64,000 nt of DNA, from NCBI RefSeq assembly GCF_016793485.1, contig NZ_JAEULZ010000008.1:41819-105818 (forward strand), read 5' to 3'. The notes below the pieces were generated by a model that did not search any database, had not been told where the DNA came from, and saw only the letters and a list, made by a program, of their open reading frames with translations. This document shows positions 19,366-29,758 of the stretch, piece after piece. Positions within the stretch are counted from its first letter, which is position 1; every line of letters starts with the position of its first letter. A program made the position numbers and the translations under genes. The stretch is from Mesorhizobium sp. GTDB taxonomy: Bacteria; Pseudomonadota; Alphaproteobacteria; Rhizobiales; Rhizobiaceae.

Positions 19366-19432
19366 GAGAAGCCTCCTGAAAGCCCGCCTGACCCTACGTT
19401 AGCACATATCGAGCGAAACTTCATTCCGCTTT

Positions 19433-20368
19433 TCAGGCGGACTTCACCGCACCGGCTCTGCGGGAGAACATCGACCAGGAATAGATTGCGAGCGCGATCC
19501 AGATTAGCACGAAGGAGGCCATCTTCCAGGCGCTGAACGGCTCGTGGAAAACGAACACCGCGATCAGGAAGACCATGGTAGGCGCGCTGTATTGCATCAA
19601 GCCGATGGTCGTGATGCGCAGAAGCTTGGCGCCGAAGCCGTAGAGCATGAGCGGCACGGCAGTCGCTGGCCCGCACAGGATGAGCAGCAGCATATTCTCG
19701 GGCTCGGATAGCGTAAAATGCCCCTCACCGCGCATGGCGAGCCAAAGCACGTAGGCTAGTGAAGGGACGCTGAGAAGCAATATCTCGAGGAAAAAGCCCT
19801 GGCTCGGCCCGATCGGGAGGGTCTTGCGCAGGAAACCATAGACGGCGAAAGTTGAGGCCAGCGCCAGTGAAATCCAAGGCAGCCCCCCTGCCTCCACCGT
19901 TAGGATCAGCACCGCGACTGTCGCGAGGCCGATTGCTACAATCTGCGGACGACTAAGCTTCTCCTTCAGGAATATCGCACCCAGCGCCACCGACATCAGC
20001 GGGTTGATGTAGTAGCCGAGCGCGCCTTCCACCGTGCGGTCGGCCGCGATTGCCCAGACATAGATGCCCCAGTTGACCGATATCAGCGAAGCGGTGAGCG
20101 CGGCCATGCCGAGAGTGCGCGGTGAGCGCAGCGCCGCCTTGATATCAGCGGTGCGACCGAGAGCCAGCAGCACGGCGCCGGCGATCGGTATTGACCAGAT
20201 GATGCGGTGCGCGACCACCTCGACGGCGGGAATATGGCCGACCATCTTGAGGAAGATCGGCAGGAAGCCCCAGAGGCCGAATGCGCTCAGCGCGAAGAGG
20301 AATCCGCGCGTCGCCTCCCGGTCGGCTTCCGCCGGTGTCCGGTTCGTAGGGGCTGCATCGGCGCTCAT
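19433..20368 (-). CDS. rarD: RarD-type EamA family transporter
   Basis: About 311 residues with ten hydrophobic segments of the drug/metabolite transporter superfamily. The opening RGFLFALSAFGLWGFLPIFLK and the segment EGALGYYINPLMSVALGAIFLKEKLS are characteristic of the RarD subfamily. Substrate unknown (proposed for permeation of chloramphenicol-like compounds or amino acids in relatives). The start is uncertain: 20368 gives the usual N-terminus, while 20404 and 20425 are in frame. Likely a single-gene unit. Confidence 0.88.
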   Translation of the reverse strand: MSADAAPTNRTPAEADREATRGFLFALSAFGLWGFLPIFLKMVGHIPAVEVVAHRIIWSIPIAGAVLLALGRTADIKAALRSPRTLGMAALTASLISVNWGIYVWAIAADRTVEGALGYYINPLMSVALGAIFLKEKLSRPQIVAIGLATVAVLILTVEAGGLPWISLALASTFAVYGFLRKTLPIGPSQGFFLEILLLSVPSLAYVLWLAMRGEGHFTLSEPENMLLLILCGPATAVPLMLYGFGAKLLRITTIGLMQYSAPTMVFLIAVFVFHEPFSAWKMASFVLIWIALAIYSWSMFSRRAGAVKSA

Positions 20369-20469
20369 CGCGCCGATATGGTGCGGCCTGCAGGCGATGA
20401 CCATCGAAAACTTCTGATGGATCAATCGCTTCCCGCTGATGGATCACAAGGCGATTCAGCGGCCTGACG

Positions 20470-22086
20470 CTACTCCGCCGCCACCAGCCCGGCCATCTCG
20501 CGGTTCTTCATCAGCTTGTAGACGATGGAATCCATCAGCGCCTGGAACGAGGCGTCGATGATGTTCTCCGACACGCCGACCGTCCACCAGCGCGAACCGG
20601 TTCCGTCACGCGATTCGATAAGCACGCGGGTGATCGCCTCGGTGCCGCCATTGAGGATACGCACCTTGAAGTCTGCCAGTTCGAGGTCTTCGATCTCGTT
20701 CTGATACTTGCCGAGGTCCTTGCGCAGCGCCACGTCGAGCGCGTTGACGGGGCCATGGCCTTCGGCGACCGACATGCGTTCATCGCCGTCGATCTCAACC
20801 TTCACGATGGCCTCCGACACCGTCTTGACGTTGCCCAGCGCGTCGAAGCGGCGCTCGACCATGCAGCGGAACGAGGTGACGTTGAAGAATTCCGGCACGG
20901 TATGCAGCGTCCGGCGCGCCAGAAGCTCGAAGCTCGCATCCGCGCCCTCGTAGGCATAGCCTTGAGCCTCGCGCTCCTTGACGATCGCGATCAGCGTATC
21001 GAGCCGCACGTCGTCCTTGGGCACGTCGATGCCGCGCCGCTTCAGTTCGGTGATGAAATTGGCCTTGCCGCCCTGGTCCGAGACCATGACGCGGCGACGG
21101 TTGCCGACCGATTCCGGCGGCACGTGCTCGTAGGTCTTCGGCTCCTTGACGATCGCCGAGGCGTGGATGCCCGCCTTGGTCGCGAAGGCCGACTGGCCGA
21201 CATAGGGCGCCTGCGGCTCCGGCGCGCGGTTCAGCAACTCGTCGAAATTGCGCGACAGGCGCGAAATGCCTGATAGCGCCTCCTCCGATATGCCGGTTAC
21301 GAAGCGTTCGGCGAAAGCCGGTTTCAGCACCAGCGTCGGGATGATCGAGATCAGGTTGGCGTTGCCGCAGCGCTCGCCGATGCCGTTCAGCGTGCCCTGC
21401 ACCTGCCGCACCCCGGCGTCCACGGCCGCCAGAGAATTGGCCACCGCCTGCCCCGTGTCGTCATGGGCGTGGATGCCGAGGTTTTCGCCGGGTATGCCCG
21501 CCGCGATCGCAGCACCGACGATGGCGCGCACTTCGGACGGCTGCGTGCCGCCATTGGTGTCGCACAGCACCACCCAACGCGCGCCGGCGTCATATGCGGT
21601 CTTCGCACAGGCCAGCGCATAGGCGGGGTTCGCCTTGTAGCCATCGAAGAAGTGTTCGCAATCGACCATCGCTTCCTTGCCGGCTGCGGTCGCGGCTTCG
21701 ACCGAAGCGCGGATGGCGTCGAGGTTTTCCTCGTTGGTGCAGCCAAGCGCCACGCGCACGTGGTAGTCCCAGCTTTTCGCCACGAAGCAGATCGCATCGG
21801 ACTTCGCCTGCACAAGCGCTGCCAACCCCGGATCGTTGGAGGCCGAAACGCCGACGCGCTTGGTCATGCCGAAGGCGACGAACTTCGCGGCCTGCGTGCG
21901 CTTCTGCTGGAAAAACGCCGTATCGGTCGGGTTCGCGCCGGGATAGCCGCCCTCGACATAGTCGATACCGAACTCGTCCAGCATCTTCGCGATGGCGATC
22001 TTGTCCTCGACGGAAAAGTCGATGCCCGGCGTCTGCTGGCCGTCGCGCAAGGTGGTGTCGAAGAGGTAGAGGCGCTGTCTGGTCAT
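20470..22086 (-). CDS. cimA: citramalate synthase
   Basis: A 538-residue HMGL-like TIM-barrel enzyme condensing acetyl-CoA with pyruvate to (R)-citramalate, an alternative entry to isoleucine synthesis. [14 protein letters not shown] near the start holds the catalytic Arg-Asp, [20 protein letters not shown] has the metal-binding HxH, and the C-terminal LeuA dimer regulatory domain (about 395-525) is present. The length and the N-terminal sequence [25 protein letters not shown] favour the long CimA type over LeuA. The ATG at 22086 is the family start. An inverted pair of repeat elements lies directly upstream. Confidence 0.92.
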   Translation of the reverse strand: MTRQRLYLFDTTLRDGQQTPGIDFSVEDKIAIAKMLDEFGIDYVEGGYPGANPTDTAFFQQKRTQAAKFVAFGMTKRVGVSASNDPGLAALVQAKSDAICFVAKSWDYHVRVALGCTNEENLDAIRASVEAATAAGKEAMVDCEHFFDGYKANPAYALACAKTAYDAGARWVVLCDTNGGTQPSEVRAIVGAAIAAGIPGENLGIHAHDDTGQAVANSLAAVDAGVRQVQGTLNGIGERCGNANLISIIPTLVLKPAFAERFVTGISEEALSGISRLSRNFDELLNRAPEPQAPYVGQSAFATKAGIHASAIVKEPKTYEHVPPESVGNRRRVMVSDQGGKANFITELKRRGIDVPKDDVRLDTLIAIVKEREAQGYAYEGADASFELLARRTLHTVPEFFNVTSFRCMVERRFDALGNVKTVSEAIVKVEIDGDERMSVAEGHGPVNALDVALRKDLGKYQNEIEDLELADFKVRILNGGTEAITRVLIESRDGTGSRWWTVGVSENIIDASFQALMDSIVYKLMKNREMAGLVAAE

Positions 22087-22116
22087 TGGGAACACAGAAG
22101 CGCAGTTGCTCTCTCG

Positions 22117-22162
22117 CGCCCCCCTCTGGCCTGCCGGCCATCTCCCCCACACGGGGGGAGAT
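22117..22162. repeat. palindromic intergenic repeat element, copy 1
   Basis: A 46-base element made of a C-rich arm, CTGCCGGCC and an internal hairpin (CTCCCCC / GGGGGAG). It matches the reverse complement of copy 2 (22229-22274) at 43 of 46 positions by hand alignment. Similar C-rich elements are common between genes in Mesorhizobium and relatives. Confidence 0.85.
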
Positions 22163-22228
22163 CAGACGGCCGAAAAACTTTCGCCAATCGCCGACGTTCG
22201 CAGTGAACGATACCATTGATGACAGCCA

Positions 22229-22274
22229 ATCTCCCCCCTTGTGGGGGAGATGTCCGGCAGGACAGAGGGGGGCG
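22229..22274. repeat. palindromic intergenic repeat element, copy 2 (inverted relative to copy 1)
   Basis: The inverted partner of 22117-22162, separated from it by 66 bases of unrelated sequence. The two together could fold into one long hairpin in RNA spanning the pip-cimA gap. Confidence 0.85.
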
Positions 22275-22298
22275 ACGTAGGGCGCAATCTCTCATCAC

Positions 22299-23279
<981 letters not shown>

Positions 23280-23777
23280 TCAGGCTTGCGGTGGTTTGGC
23301 CGGCGGCCATTCCTCGGTGTCGTAATCCGGGTGCTGGTAGGAGACGAGGTCGACCAAAAACGGCGCGTCGTCGAGGTCGTCCATCGTCTCGCGCTCTGTC
23401 AGCGCTGGCAGCGCATCGACATAGGGCAGCTTCGCCTCGACGCCGAACTGGATCGTCGGCGTCACCTCTTCCGGGGCATCGAACGCGCCGATCGCCAGCG
23501 CCACACCGTCTGGCCCCTCATAGGTCAGAGGCGTGCCGCACTCAGCACAGAAGCCGCGCTTGACGTGGCTCGACGACTGGAACCGTTTCGGCTCGCCGCG
23601 CGTCCAGCGCAGGCCGCCCTGTGGCGCGGTGACCAGTGGCGCGTAGAACGCGCCGAACGCCTTCTGGCACATGCGGCAGTGGCAGATGGAGGCGGTGCCG
23701 AGCGCGCCCTCGACACGAAAACGCACCGCGCCGCACTGGCAGCCGCCGGCATAGACAGGCCTGTTGTCGAGGCTCAT
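23280..23777 (-). CDS. GFA family (CENP-V/GFA domain) zinc protein
   Basis: 165 residues. The zinc-binding cysteines of the GFA fold are visible as GGCQCGAVRF, CHCRMCQKAFG and GFCAECGTPL. The family is named for glutathione-dependent formaldehyde-activating enzyme, but most members have no proven reaction. It lies between pip and the VOC gene on the same strand, 27 bases upstream of pip, so it may be co-transcribed. Confidence 0.9.
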   Translation of the reverse strand: MSLDNRPVYAGGCQCGAVRFRVEGALGTASICHCRMCQKAFGAFYAPLVTAPQGGLRWTRGEPKRFQSSSHVKRGFCAECGTPLTYEGPDGVALAIGAFDAPEEVTPTIQFGVEAKLPYVDALPALTERETMDDLDDAPFLVDLVSYQHPDYDTEEWPPAKPPQA

Positions 23778-23827
23778 CGCATCCTCCGAAACTGAGTCAC
23801 CGGCCGGCCGTAACCCATTGGTTTTCC

Positions 23828-24223
23828 TTACTCGGGCCCATGGTCAGGCCGGTGGCAGACGGCTTCGACATTGTTGCCGTCGGGGTCGAGAACGAAAGCG
23901 CCGTAATAGTCCGGATGGTAGTGCGGGCGGATGCCCGGCTTGCCGTTGTCGCGGCCGCCCGCGCCCATCGCCGCCGCGTAGAAGGCGTCGACGTCGGCAC
24001 GGTTGTTGGCCGTGAAGGCGATGTGCCGGCCAGGACCCGGCTCGCCACCCTCGCGCAGCCACCAGACCGGCTTCTCGCGGCCGTAACCGCCGACGTTCTG
24101 GCCGCCCGTAAACTCTTTCGGCACCGTCATCATCAGCGTCGCACCAAGCGCCCCGAGCGCGGCATCATAGAACGCCTTCGACTTTTCCCAGTCCGATACG
24201 ACACAGCCTGTATGGTCGATCAC
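23828..24223 (-). CDS. VOC family (glyoxalase-like) protein
   Basis: 131 residues with a single vicinal-oxygen-chelate fold. [22 protein letters not shown] opens like glyoxalase/bleomycin-resistance proteins, and the metal Glu lies in [13 protein letters not shown] near the end. The start was set at the GTG 24223: GGGAGGTGA directly upstream is a near-perfect ribosome-binding site, the protein then begins M-IDHTG, and the GTG overlaps the cysS stop by four bases (GTGA). An ATG at 24238 lies inside that ribosome-binding region. Substrate unknown. Confidence 0.87.
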   Translation of the reverse strand: MIDHTGCVVSDWEKSKAFYDAALGALGATLMMTVPKEFTGGQNVGGYGREKPVWWLREGGEPGPGRHIAFTANNRADVDAFYAAAMGAGGRDNGKPGIRPHYHPDYYGAFVLDPDGNNVEAVCHRPDHGPE

Positions 24224-25770
24224 CGCTTCACCTCCCATGTGGTAACGCGTTCGCCCGTCGCCGGGTCCTTGCCGTCCTTGAGCTGGATGCCCTGGGCCAG
24301 AAGTTCGTCGCGGATGCGGTCGGCTTCGGCCCAGTTCTTTTCACGGATGAGCGCGAGACGTCCGGCAACCTTTTGCTCAATCAACAGCGCAACATCCGCT
24401 GACAATCTCTTTTGAGGCCAATTCGGGTCGAAATCCTTTAGCTGAATTCCGATAAGCGCCAGATTTGCAATCACGGTTGCAGCTGCCATCGTGGCATTGT
24501 CGAGAGCATCGGTACCATCTGGAACTCCGTCGCCCGGCTGCAAAGCAGGAACCAAAACCTGATTGGATGCCAGACGATGCAGCTCAGCTGTAGCGCGAGG
24601 AAGGTTCAAATCGTCGGATAACGCATCGACAAATTCCGGCGACGGCGACGCAAACTCATCGACCCAAGCTGCTGCGTGCCAAAACTTCGATAGCTCGACC
24701 GACGCTTCTTCCAAGATGCCCACCGTAAAATCTATCGGTTGGCGATAGTGCGTCTTCAGCATCGCGTAGCGTATCACCTCTCCTGGCCAAGCGAAGCCGC
24801 CGAATGTCTCCGTGTTCAGCAGCTCGTTGATCGTGACAAAATTACCCTCGCTCTTCGACATCTTGCGGCCCTCGACCTGCAGGAAGCCGTTGTGCATCCA
24901 GATGTTAGCCATGCGCTCGGTGCCGAAGGCGCAGCAGGATTGGGCGATCTCGTTCTCGTGGTGGGGGAAAACGAGGTCGATGCCGCCGCCGTGGATGTCG
25001 AAGACGTTCTTCTCGGGATCGTCGCATTGCAGCCCACCGCCGAAGGGTTCCAGCAGCTTCGCCATCGACATTGCCGAGCATTCGATGTGCCAACCCGGAC
25101 GGCCGAGCCCGTCGATGCCTGCGGGCGACGGCCAGCCCGGCTCGCCGTCCTTGGACGGCTTCCAGAGCACGAAATCCATCTCGTCCTCCTTGTAGGAGGC
25201 GACGTCGACGCGCGCGCCGGCCAGCATTTCGTCCAGCGAACGCTTCGCCAGCGCGCCGTAGCGCGGCGAGGTCACGCGGGCCGTCATGCGTTTTGGCGAG
25301 AACAGCACATGGCCTTCCGCCACATAGGCAACCTCGAGCCCCACCAGCCGGTCGATCATCGCCCGCATGCCGTCGATATGCTCGGTGGCGCGCGGCTGGA
25401 ACGTCGGCTCCAGGCAACCCAGCGCCTTCACGTCGGCCTGGAACTGTGCGTTGGTCGCTTCCGTCACCTTGCGGATTGCCTCGTTCAGCGGCAGGCCGGG
25501 AAAATCACGCGCCGCGCGGGCGTTGATCTTGTCGTCCACGTCCGTGATGTTGCGGACATAGGTGACTTGATCCTCACCGTAGAGGTGACGCAGCAGCCGG
25601 AACAGCACGTCGAAGACGATGACGGGCCGCGCATTGCCGATATGAGCGAAATCGTAGACCGTCGGGCCGCAGACATACATGCGCACGTTGTTGGCATCGA
25701 TGGGGGAAAAATCCTCCTTCGTGCGCGTCAGCGTGTTGTAGAGCCGAAGCCTTCGTTGTGCGTCAGACAA
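24220..25770 (-). CDS. cysS: cysteinyl-tRNA synthetase
   Basis: A 516-residue class I aminoacyl-tRNA synthetase that charges tRNA-Cys. Zinc-site Cys lies in [11 protein letters not shown], the HIGH motif is HIGN (FAHIGNARP), and KMSKS is [20 protein letters not shown] and [14 protein letters not shown] are conserved. The C-terminal region (about 370-460) is less conserved and has a visibly lower GC content than the rest. The stop overlaps the VOC start. Confidence 0.97.
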   Translation of the reverse strand: MSDAQRRLRLYNTLTRTKEDFSPIDANNVRMYVCGPTVYDFAHIGNARPVIVFDVLFRLLRHLYGEDQVTYVRNITDVDDKINARAARDFPGLPLNEAIRKVTEATNAQFQADVKALGCLEPTFQPRATEHIDGMRAMIDRLVGLEVAYVAEGHVLFSPKRMTARVTSPRYGALAKRSLDEMLAGARVDVASYKEDEMDFVLWKPSKDGEPGWPSPAGIDGLGRPGWHIECSAMSMAKLLEPFGGGLQCDDPEKNVFDIHGGGIDLVFPHHENEIAQSCCAFGTERMANIWMHNGFLQVEGRKMSKSEGNFVTINELLNTETFGGFAWPGEVIRYAMLKTHYRQPIDFTVGILEEASVELSKFWHAAAWVDEFASPSPEFVDALSDDLNLPRATAELHRLASNQVLVPALQPGDGVPDGTDALDNATMAAATVIANLALIGIQLKDFDPNWPQKRLSADVALLIEQKVAGRLALIREKNWAEADRIRDELLAQGIQLKDGKDPATGERVTTWEVKR

Positions 25771-26210
25771 ACAAAACTCTCCCCTAGCCTTGCCGGCCTG
25801 GGCGTTTTTTCATCTTTGGGAAGAAGGCGAAAACGTCCGGACCAGCGCAGGCGCTAGCCAATAATGCAAATGCCGCAAATGGCAAAAGACGTTTTCATGG
25901 GCCGCTTATGCCGCCGAGGCGGGCTTCCCGTCAAGCGTAACCGGCTCAAAAGGCTTCCGATTTGTAACCGCTCCGCAACACTCGCGGCAAAACGCGGATA
26001 CATGGCGCTTTTACTACAGTGTTGCAGTTGGGACTCAGTGTAAATGCAAGGCGCTGGGAAGAGCCGGACAAGTAAGATTCTATTAAATATGTCCGGACAT
26101 CACTTGAGGGAGAAGGCGGGAAATCGCGCAGAGGGTCACGATTTGGTCCCATTCGGACACCATCTGCATCACTCGCAAGCACGAACATGACATCAGGGAA
26201 GAGAGAAGAA
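25771..26210. other. intergenic region between cysS and a small gene
   Basis: 440 bases with no convincing gene. In-frame stretches on the minus strand (up to 113 codons at 25946-26287) have atypical composition and no ribosome-binding site. The region should hold the divergent promoters of cysS and of the small gene at 26211; I could not pick unambiguous -35/-10 elements. Confidence 0.5.
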
Positions 26211-26354
26211 ATGTTACCGAAGAAGAGCGAAGCCGTAAAAGCGCCCACCAAGGCGACTCCGGCCCTCGCCAGCCAGTATCGCGCCATCGGCCCGGCAGCG
26301 GTCGCGGCCGCGCTGATCTGCGCGCCGAAGAAGAAGGCAACAAAGCCGGCCTGA
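26211..26354 (+). CDS. small 47-residue basic protein, conserved-looking
   Basis: A 47-codon gene reading MLPKKSEAVKAPTK at its start and ending in a lysine-rich tail. AGAGAGAAGAA lies immediately before the ATG as a strong ribosome-binding site. The protein has a basic, Pro/Ala-rich N-terminus, a short hydrophobic centre (GPAAVAAALICAP, about 27-39) and a basic C-terminus. I have an impression of similar short hypotheticals in Mesorhizobium but cannot verify it. Function unknown; it could be a membrane-associated or nucleoid-associated small protein. Confidence 0.6.
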   Translation: MLPKKSEAVKAPTKATPALASQYRAIGPAAVAAALICAPKKKATKPA

Positions 26355-26437
26355 AAGGGTTACGACGGCGCTTTGGATGAATCAGGCGCGGCCTTGGTCG
26401 AGTATGGTGCCGACCGGTGCTAAAGCGGTGATGTCGT

Positions 26438-26450
26438 TATCACAGTGATA
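26438..26450. promoter_or_regulatory. short perfect palindrome, possible operator
   Basis: TATCACAGTGATA is a perfect 13-base palindrome in the 298-base gap between the small gene and the HprK-like/glycosyltransferase gene. It resembles a helix-turn-helix repressor site. No regulator gene is adjacent. The rest of the gap (26355-26652) shows nothing else I can support. Confidence 0.3.
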
Positions 26451-26652
26451 GAGCTAGGGACCTGCGCTGTCACTGTCTGCAGCGTAACCCTTGACCTTTC
26501 AAGAAAAGGCTTTTCGTAGGATCGTAGGGAACTTGTATCGCTTGTTTTCTGGACGTTCTGCATTGGTGCCCTAGCCTCCGTGAATCACAACTCAAACCCC
26601 CACCAGGTTGAACGCTAGCAGCGTACGGTTGTATCCACAAGGCGAATCCGGT

Positions 26653-28386
26653 TTAGGCCAGATCGCGCTTAACTCTGTTGATCACAGGCGTAACAGCATC
26701 GGCCCCCAGTTCCGCCACCATATGCTCGATCATCTCCTCCACCGACAGGCCCAATTCGGACCAGCCGATGTAGTAGTTGCGGATACGGTCCTCGAAGTTC
26801 AGCGGATACGGGACTCCGAACGGGCGATCGAAGCGGTGAAGCCATCTGAGACCGGGTAGACAAAGCGTCCGCCCTCCTCGCTGGCGGAATTTTTCGTGGA
26901 TGTAGCCTTCCTCCCCGCCGAAACCGCGGAAAGCGGGATTGAAGCCGGGCCAGGCCTCGCGGCGGCATGCGAACACTCCGAGCCCCTGCAGCGGGATATC
27001 GAACGGCTGTGCCGAAGGGTCGTCACCGGCGGGGTCATGCGCCCAAGTCCCGAACATGCATTTGTGCCAGACTGGCTCCCAGTGGGTGGAGATACTGTCG
27101 AGTGAGTTCTTCACCATCGGGCCCTGCACCAGATCGCGCGTCTCGGGGTCACGCTCGAAATGGTTGATCAGTGACCCGATGGCGCCGGCGGGAAACATGA
27201 CGTGACAGTCCATCGACAGCACGTAGCGCCCAGCCGCTTCGTGGAAGATCCGGTCGCGCACCGCCGTGCTCGTGCGCTCTCCGTACGGGATATAACGATA
27301 GTTCGGCACGTAGTCCTCGATGCCCTTAAGCGCCTTCGCGCCAAGGCCTATGGGGTTGTTGTCGATCAGCAGGAACTCGACCCTGTCCAGGATTTCAGGA
27401 TGGTGAAGCCGCAGCGACTGGACACTGAAAAAGACGCCATCGAAATCGTCGTAGCAGGCCATGCCGATCGTCATGTCGGCCTTCAGCGAGCGCTGGCTGC
27501 GTTGCGGCGGCTCACCGCCTGACCGCGCGGGCGCTCCCGAAATGCTCGACACAAGGCGTTCGAAGGCTTCGCCGCCGATTTCCCCATGCACCACCATCCG
27601 CAGCAGGTTTGCCGGAGCGTCGCCCAGTGCAGCCGGATTGTTGAAAGCGACGCCCAGACACGGAAGCCCGTCGAGCGCTGCGGGAATGGGCGCGCCATCG
27701 CCACGTCCTGGCAGGTGAAGCGCCTGTCCGAGCACCTCGGCGCTCGCGGTAGAAATCTGCAAGCTCGTGTTTCCCGCCGCGTCGGCGATGACAATGGCGC
27801 AGCAGCGTGTCCGTTCGCTCTCAGCCTTCCATTCCCGCTGCGGCGTCACGTAGGCGTTGTCGGCATTCGACACGCTGAGTTGGCCCTGAAATGCATCCAG
27901 TCGGCCGAGCCACGCGAGGCGTGACGACGGGACGTGGATCGGTCCCGGGAACCCGTCGAGATCGCCGTTGGCCTGAAGGATCACGCATTGCTGCCCCCGA
28001 TAACGGAAGCCCTGGTCGACAAGCGACGCGACTGTGACGGAGACGGCGGCGCGGTCCCGTCCCAGCACAAAAATGCCCTTTCCCCCAAGGGCGACAGCCC
28101 CGCCGTGGATTTTCAAACCGCCAGATGGCTCGGGAACTGCCGAGAGGAATGCCGCCTGAATGACGTCGATTACCTCACAGAAATCATTCGCTGGTCGACG
28201 ATCAGCCCCGTCAATCAGGACTTCGTAGCCCGAGCCAACATCGAATACCTCGATGCTCATCCGGCACTCGGCCGACTTCGTCCGGGCAAGTCCGAAAAAG
28301 CCTTTGAGGGAGATGGAGAGATCGAAGGGGCATCTGATCCTGGCGGGCCAACCGGCCCAATGGATATCGAACTCCACCAGCTTCAT
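26653..28386 (-). CDS. fusion of a degenerate HPr-kinase-like domain and a GT-A glycosyltransferase
   Basis: 577 residues. Residues about 85-280 resemble the HprK-like P-loop module: HGGAVALGGKGIFVLG is the usual lead-in strand, but the GPSGAGKS loop is replaced by GRDRAAVS (109-116), so ATP binding is doubtful. From about residue 305 a GT2/GT27-like transferase begins (MTIGMACYDDFDG, LLIDNNP), with a DxH-type metal motif (SMDCHV, 391-396) and FRGFGGEEGYIHEKF (486-500) as in polypeptide GalNAc-transferases. Such fusions suggest sugar transfer to a peptide or protein. It stands alone, with the SRAP gene 54 bases upstream. Domain calls are by eye. Confidence 0.7.
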   Translation of the reverse strand: MKLVEFDIHWAGWPARIRCPFDLSISLKGFFGLARTKSAECRMSIEVFDVGSGYEVLIDGADRRPANDFCEVIDVIQAAFLSAVPEPSGGLKIHGGAVALGGKGIFVLGRDRAAVSVTVASLVDQGFRYRGQQCVILQANGDLDGFPGPIHVPSSRLAWLGRLDAFQGQLSVSNADNAYVTPQREWKAESERTRCCAIVIADAAGNTSLQISTASAEVLGQALHLPGRGDGAPIPAALDGLPCLGVAFNNPAALGDAPANLLRMVVHGEIGGEAFERLVSSISGAPARSGGEPPQRSQRSLKADMTIGMACYDDFDGVFFSVQSLRLHHPEILDRVEFLLIDNNPIGLGAKALKGIEDYVPNYRYIPYGERTSTAVRDRIFHEAAGRYVLSMDCHVMFPAGAIGSLINHFERDPETRDLVQGPMVKNSLDSISTHWEPVWHKCMFGTWAHDPAGDDPSAQPFDIPLQGLGVFACRREAWPGFNPAFRGFGGEEGYIHEKFRQRGGRTLCLPGLRWLHRFDRPFGVPYPLNFEDRIRNYYIGWSELGLSVEEMIEHMVAELGADAVTPVINRVKRDLA

Positions 28387-28440
28387 CGCGCTCGCATCCT
28401 CGTTCGACCGGATCGGCGCATAATGGACATTCGCGCGCAG

Positions 28441-29208
28441 CTAGAAAAGCGTAAGTTGTCCGGCATTGCCAGGCTTTTGCTTCAGCGGAATCTGCTTTTG
28501 CGCCGCCGCCGGTTGCTCGGCTCTCTCCTGCAGATCCGGGCCGGTGTTCGCCACCTTGTTCACCCTGTCCGACACCGGGATTGCCTCGAAGAACCCCTCC
28601 TCCGGCGACTGCATCAGATGCGCCACGTCGCGCGGTTCCTGTGTCCGGCAATCGAGCCACTGTTCGAAATCCTGCGGCTGGATCACGACAGGCATGCGGT
28701 CATGGATATGCGCGATGTCGCGGCTCGCGGCGGTCGTCAGGATCGCGGCGGTGTCGATCTCCGAGCCACCGGGCTCGGCATAGGTTTCCAACAGCCCACC
28801 GAAAGCGACGATGCCGTCATGGCGTGGGCGCACCCAGTAGGGTTGCGCGCGCTTGCCGACTCCATCGCGCCGCCATTCATAGAAACCCGAGGCCGGAACC
28901 AGCACGCGCCGGTGTCGCATCGCCGCCTTGAACGAGGCTTTTTCCGCCGCCGTTTCCGAGCGGGCATTGATGTTGAGCGGCATGTCGGCCGGGTTCTTCG
29001 CCCAGGCAGGTATCAGCCCCCAGCGCGCCAGCATGGCCCGCCTGTCGGGGAGGTTGGAGCCCACCTCGCGTGCGTTCCTCGCGACCACCAGCAAGACAGG
29101 CTGCGTCGGCGCGATGTTGTAACGGGCCGGAAAATCCTCCACGCCCAACAGCGCGAAGAACTCAGCCAGTTCCTGGGGACCGGCCGTCAGCGAAAAACGT
29201 CCGCACAT
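28441..29208 (-). CDS. SRAP protein (SOS response-associated peptidase, YedK/HMCES)
   Basis: 255 residues. Cys2 after the initiator Met (MCGRFSL) is the residue that crosslinks to abasic sites in single-stranded DNA. The conserved Asn and Arg of NINARSET, the Glu of VPASGFYEW and the His of HDRMPVVI complete the active site. The protein shields abasic sites and is self-reversing. The C-terminal 45 residues are a Gln/Lys-rich extension beyond the core domain. Divergent from the Nudix gene. Confidence 0.94.
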   Translation of the reverse strand: MCGRFSLTAGPQELAEFFALLGVEDFPARYNIAPTQPVLLVVARNAREVGSNLPDRRAMLARWGLIPAWAKNPADMPLNINARSETAAEKASFKAAMRHRRVLVPASGFYEWRRDGVGKRAQPYWVRPRHDGIVAFGGLLETYAEPGGSEIDTAAILTTAASRDIAHIHDRMPVVIQPQDFEQWLDCRTQEPRDVAHLMQSPEEGFFEAIPVSDRVNKVANTGPDLQERAEQPAAAQKQIPLKQKPGNAGQLTLF

Positions 29209-29289
29209 TTTGCTTGCAGCCTACGAATCGGATTCGCAGGGTGGCGATTCCAGGCGAAACCGGCAAGGATGGGCGGTGGATAACGACAC

Positions 29290-29685
29290 ATGAGCGAAAA
29301 ACCCGTCCTCCCCGCCGTCTCCGTCGCCCTGCAACGCGAGCACCGCTTGTTGCTTGTGCGGCGCGGCAGACCGCCTTCCTTCGGCTTCTACGCCTTCCCG
29401 GGAGGTCGCGTGGAGGCCGGAGAGACGCTCGAAGACGCCGCGCGGCGCGAACTGGCCGAGGAAACCGGCCTGTCTGTAGGGGCGCTGTCGCCGCTTATTC
29501 TGGTTCGGGCCGAAGGCGACGAGTTCGACTACGACCTTCAAGTCTTCTTCGGCCGTCACGTTACCGGAGAGCCGGTCGCCGATGACGACGCCGCCGAGGC
29601 AGCGTTCTTCACCCTTGCCGAGATGGAGGCGCTGCCGATCCTCGCGGACGTCCTGGAGGTCGGACGCGACTTGCTTGGTGACTAA
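29290..29685 (+). CDS. Nudix hydrolase (ADP-ribose pyrophosphatase-like)
   Basis: 131 residues. The Nudix box starts at [20 protein letters not shown] and continues ETGL, with all the metal-binding Glu residues. The strand [33 protein letters not shown] leads into it. Substrates of the family are nucleoside diphosphates linked to another moiety; which one is not apparent. It begins a plus-strand run with the TIGR02301-like gene. Confidence 0.93.
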   Translation: MSEKPVLPAVSVALQREHRLLLVRRGRPPSFGFYAFPGGRVEAGETLEDAARRELAEETGLSVGALSPLILVRAEGDEFDYDLQVFFGRHVTGEPVADDDAAEAAFFTLAEMEALPILADVLEVGRDLLGD

Positions 29686-29758
29686 AGGTATGTCCTCGGA
29701 CGGACTCGCCATAAGAAACCGCCTTGCGGCGGTCAAATTGTTTCGCCACAAGGGCCGC

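Noticed and set aside
22083-22298. 71-codon minus-strand frame with RPPLSCRTSPPQGG-type sequence
   Set aside because: It is simply the translation of the inverted repeat elements; such phrases recur wherever these repeats occur.
24739-25857. 372-codon plus-strand frame
   Set aside because: Antisense shadow of cysS.
25946-26287. 113-codon minus-strand frame upstream of cysS
   Set aside because: No ribosome-binding site, unusual composition, and it overlaps the better-supported small gene on the other strand.
27934-29283. 449-codon plus-strand frame
   Set aside because: Covers the antisense of the HprK-like/glycosyltransferase and SRAP genes; Arg/His-rich, no domains.
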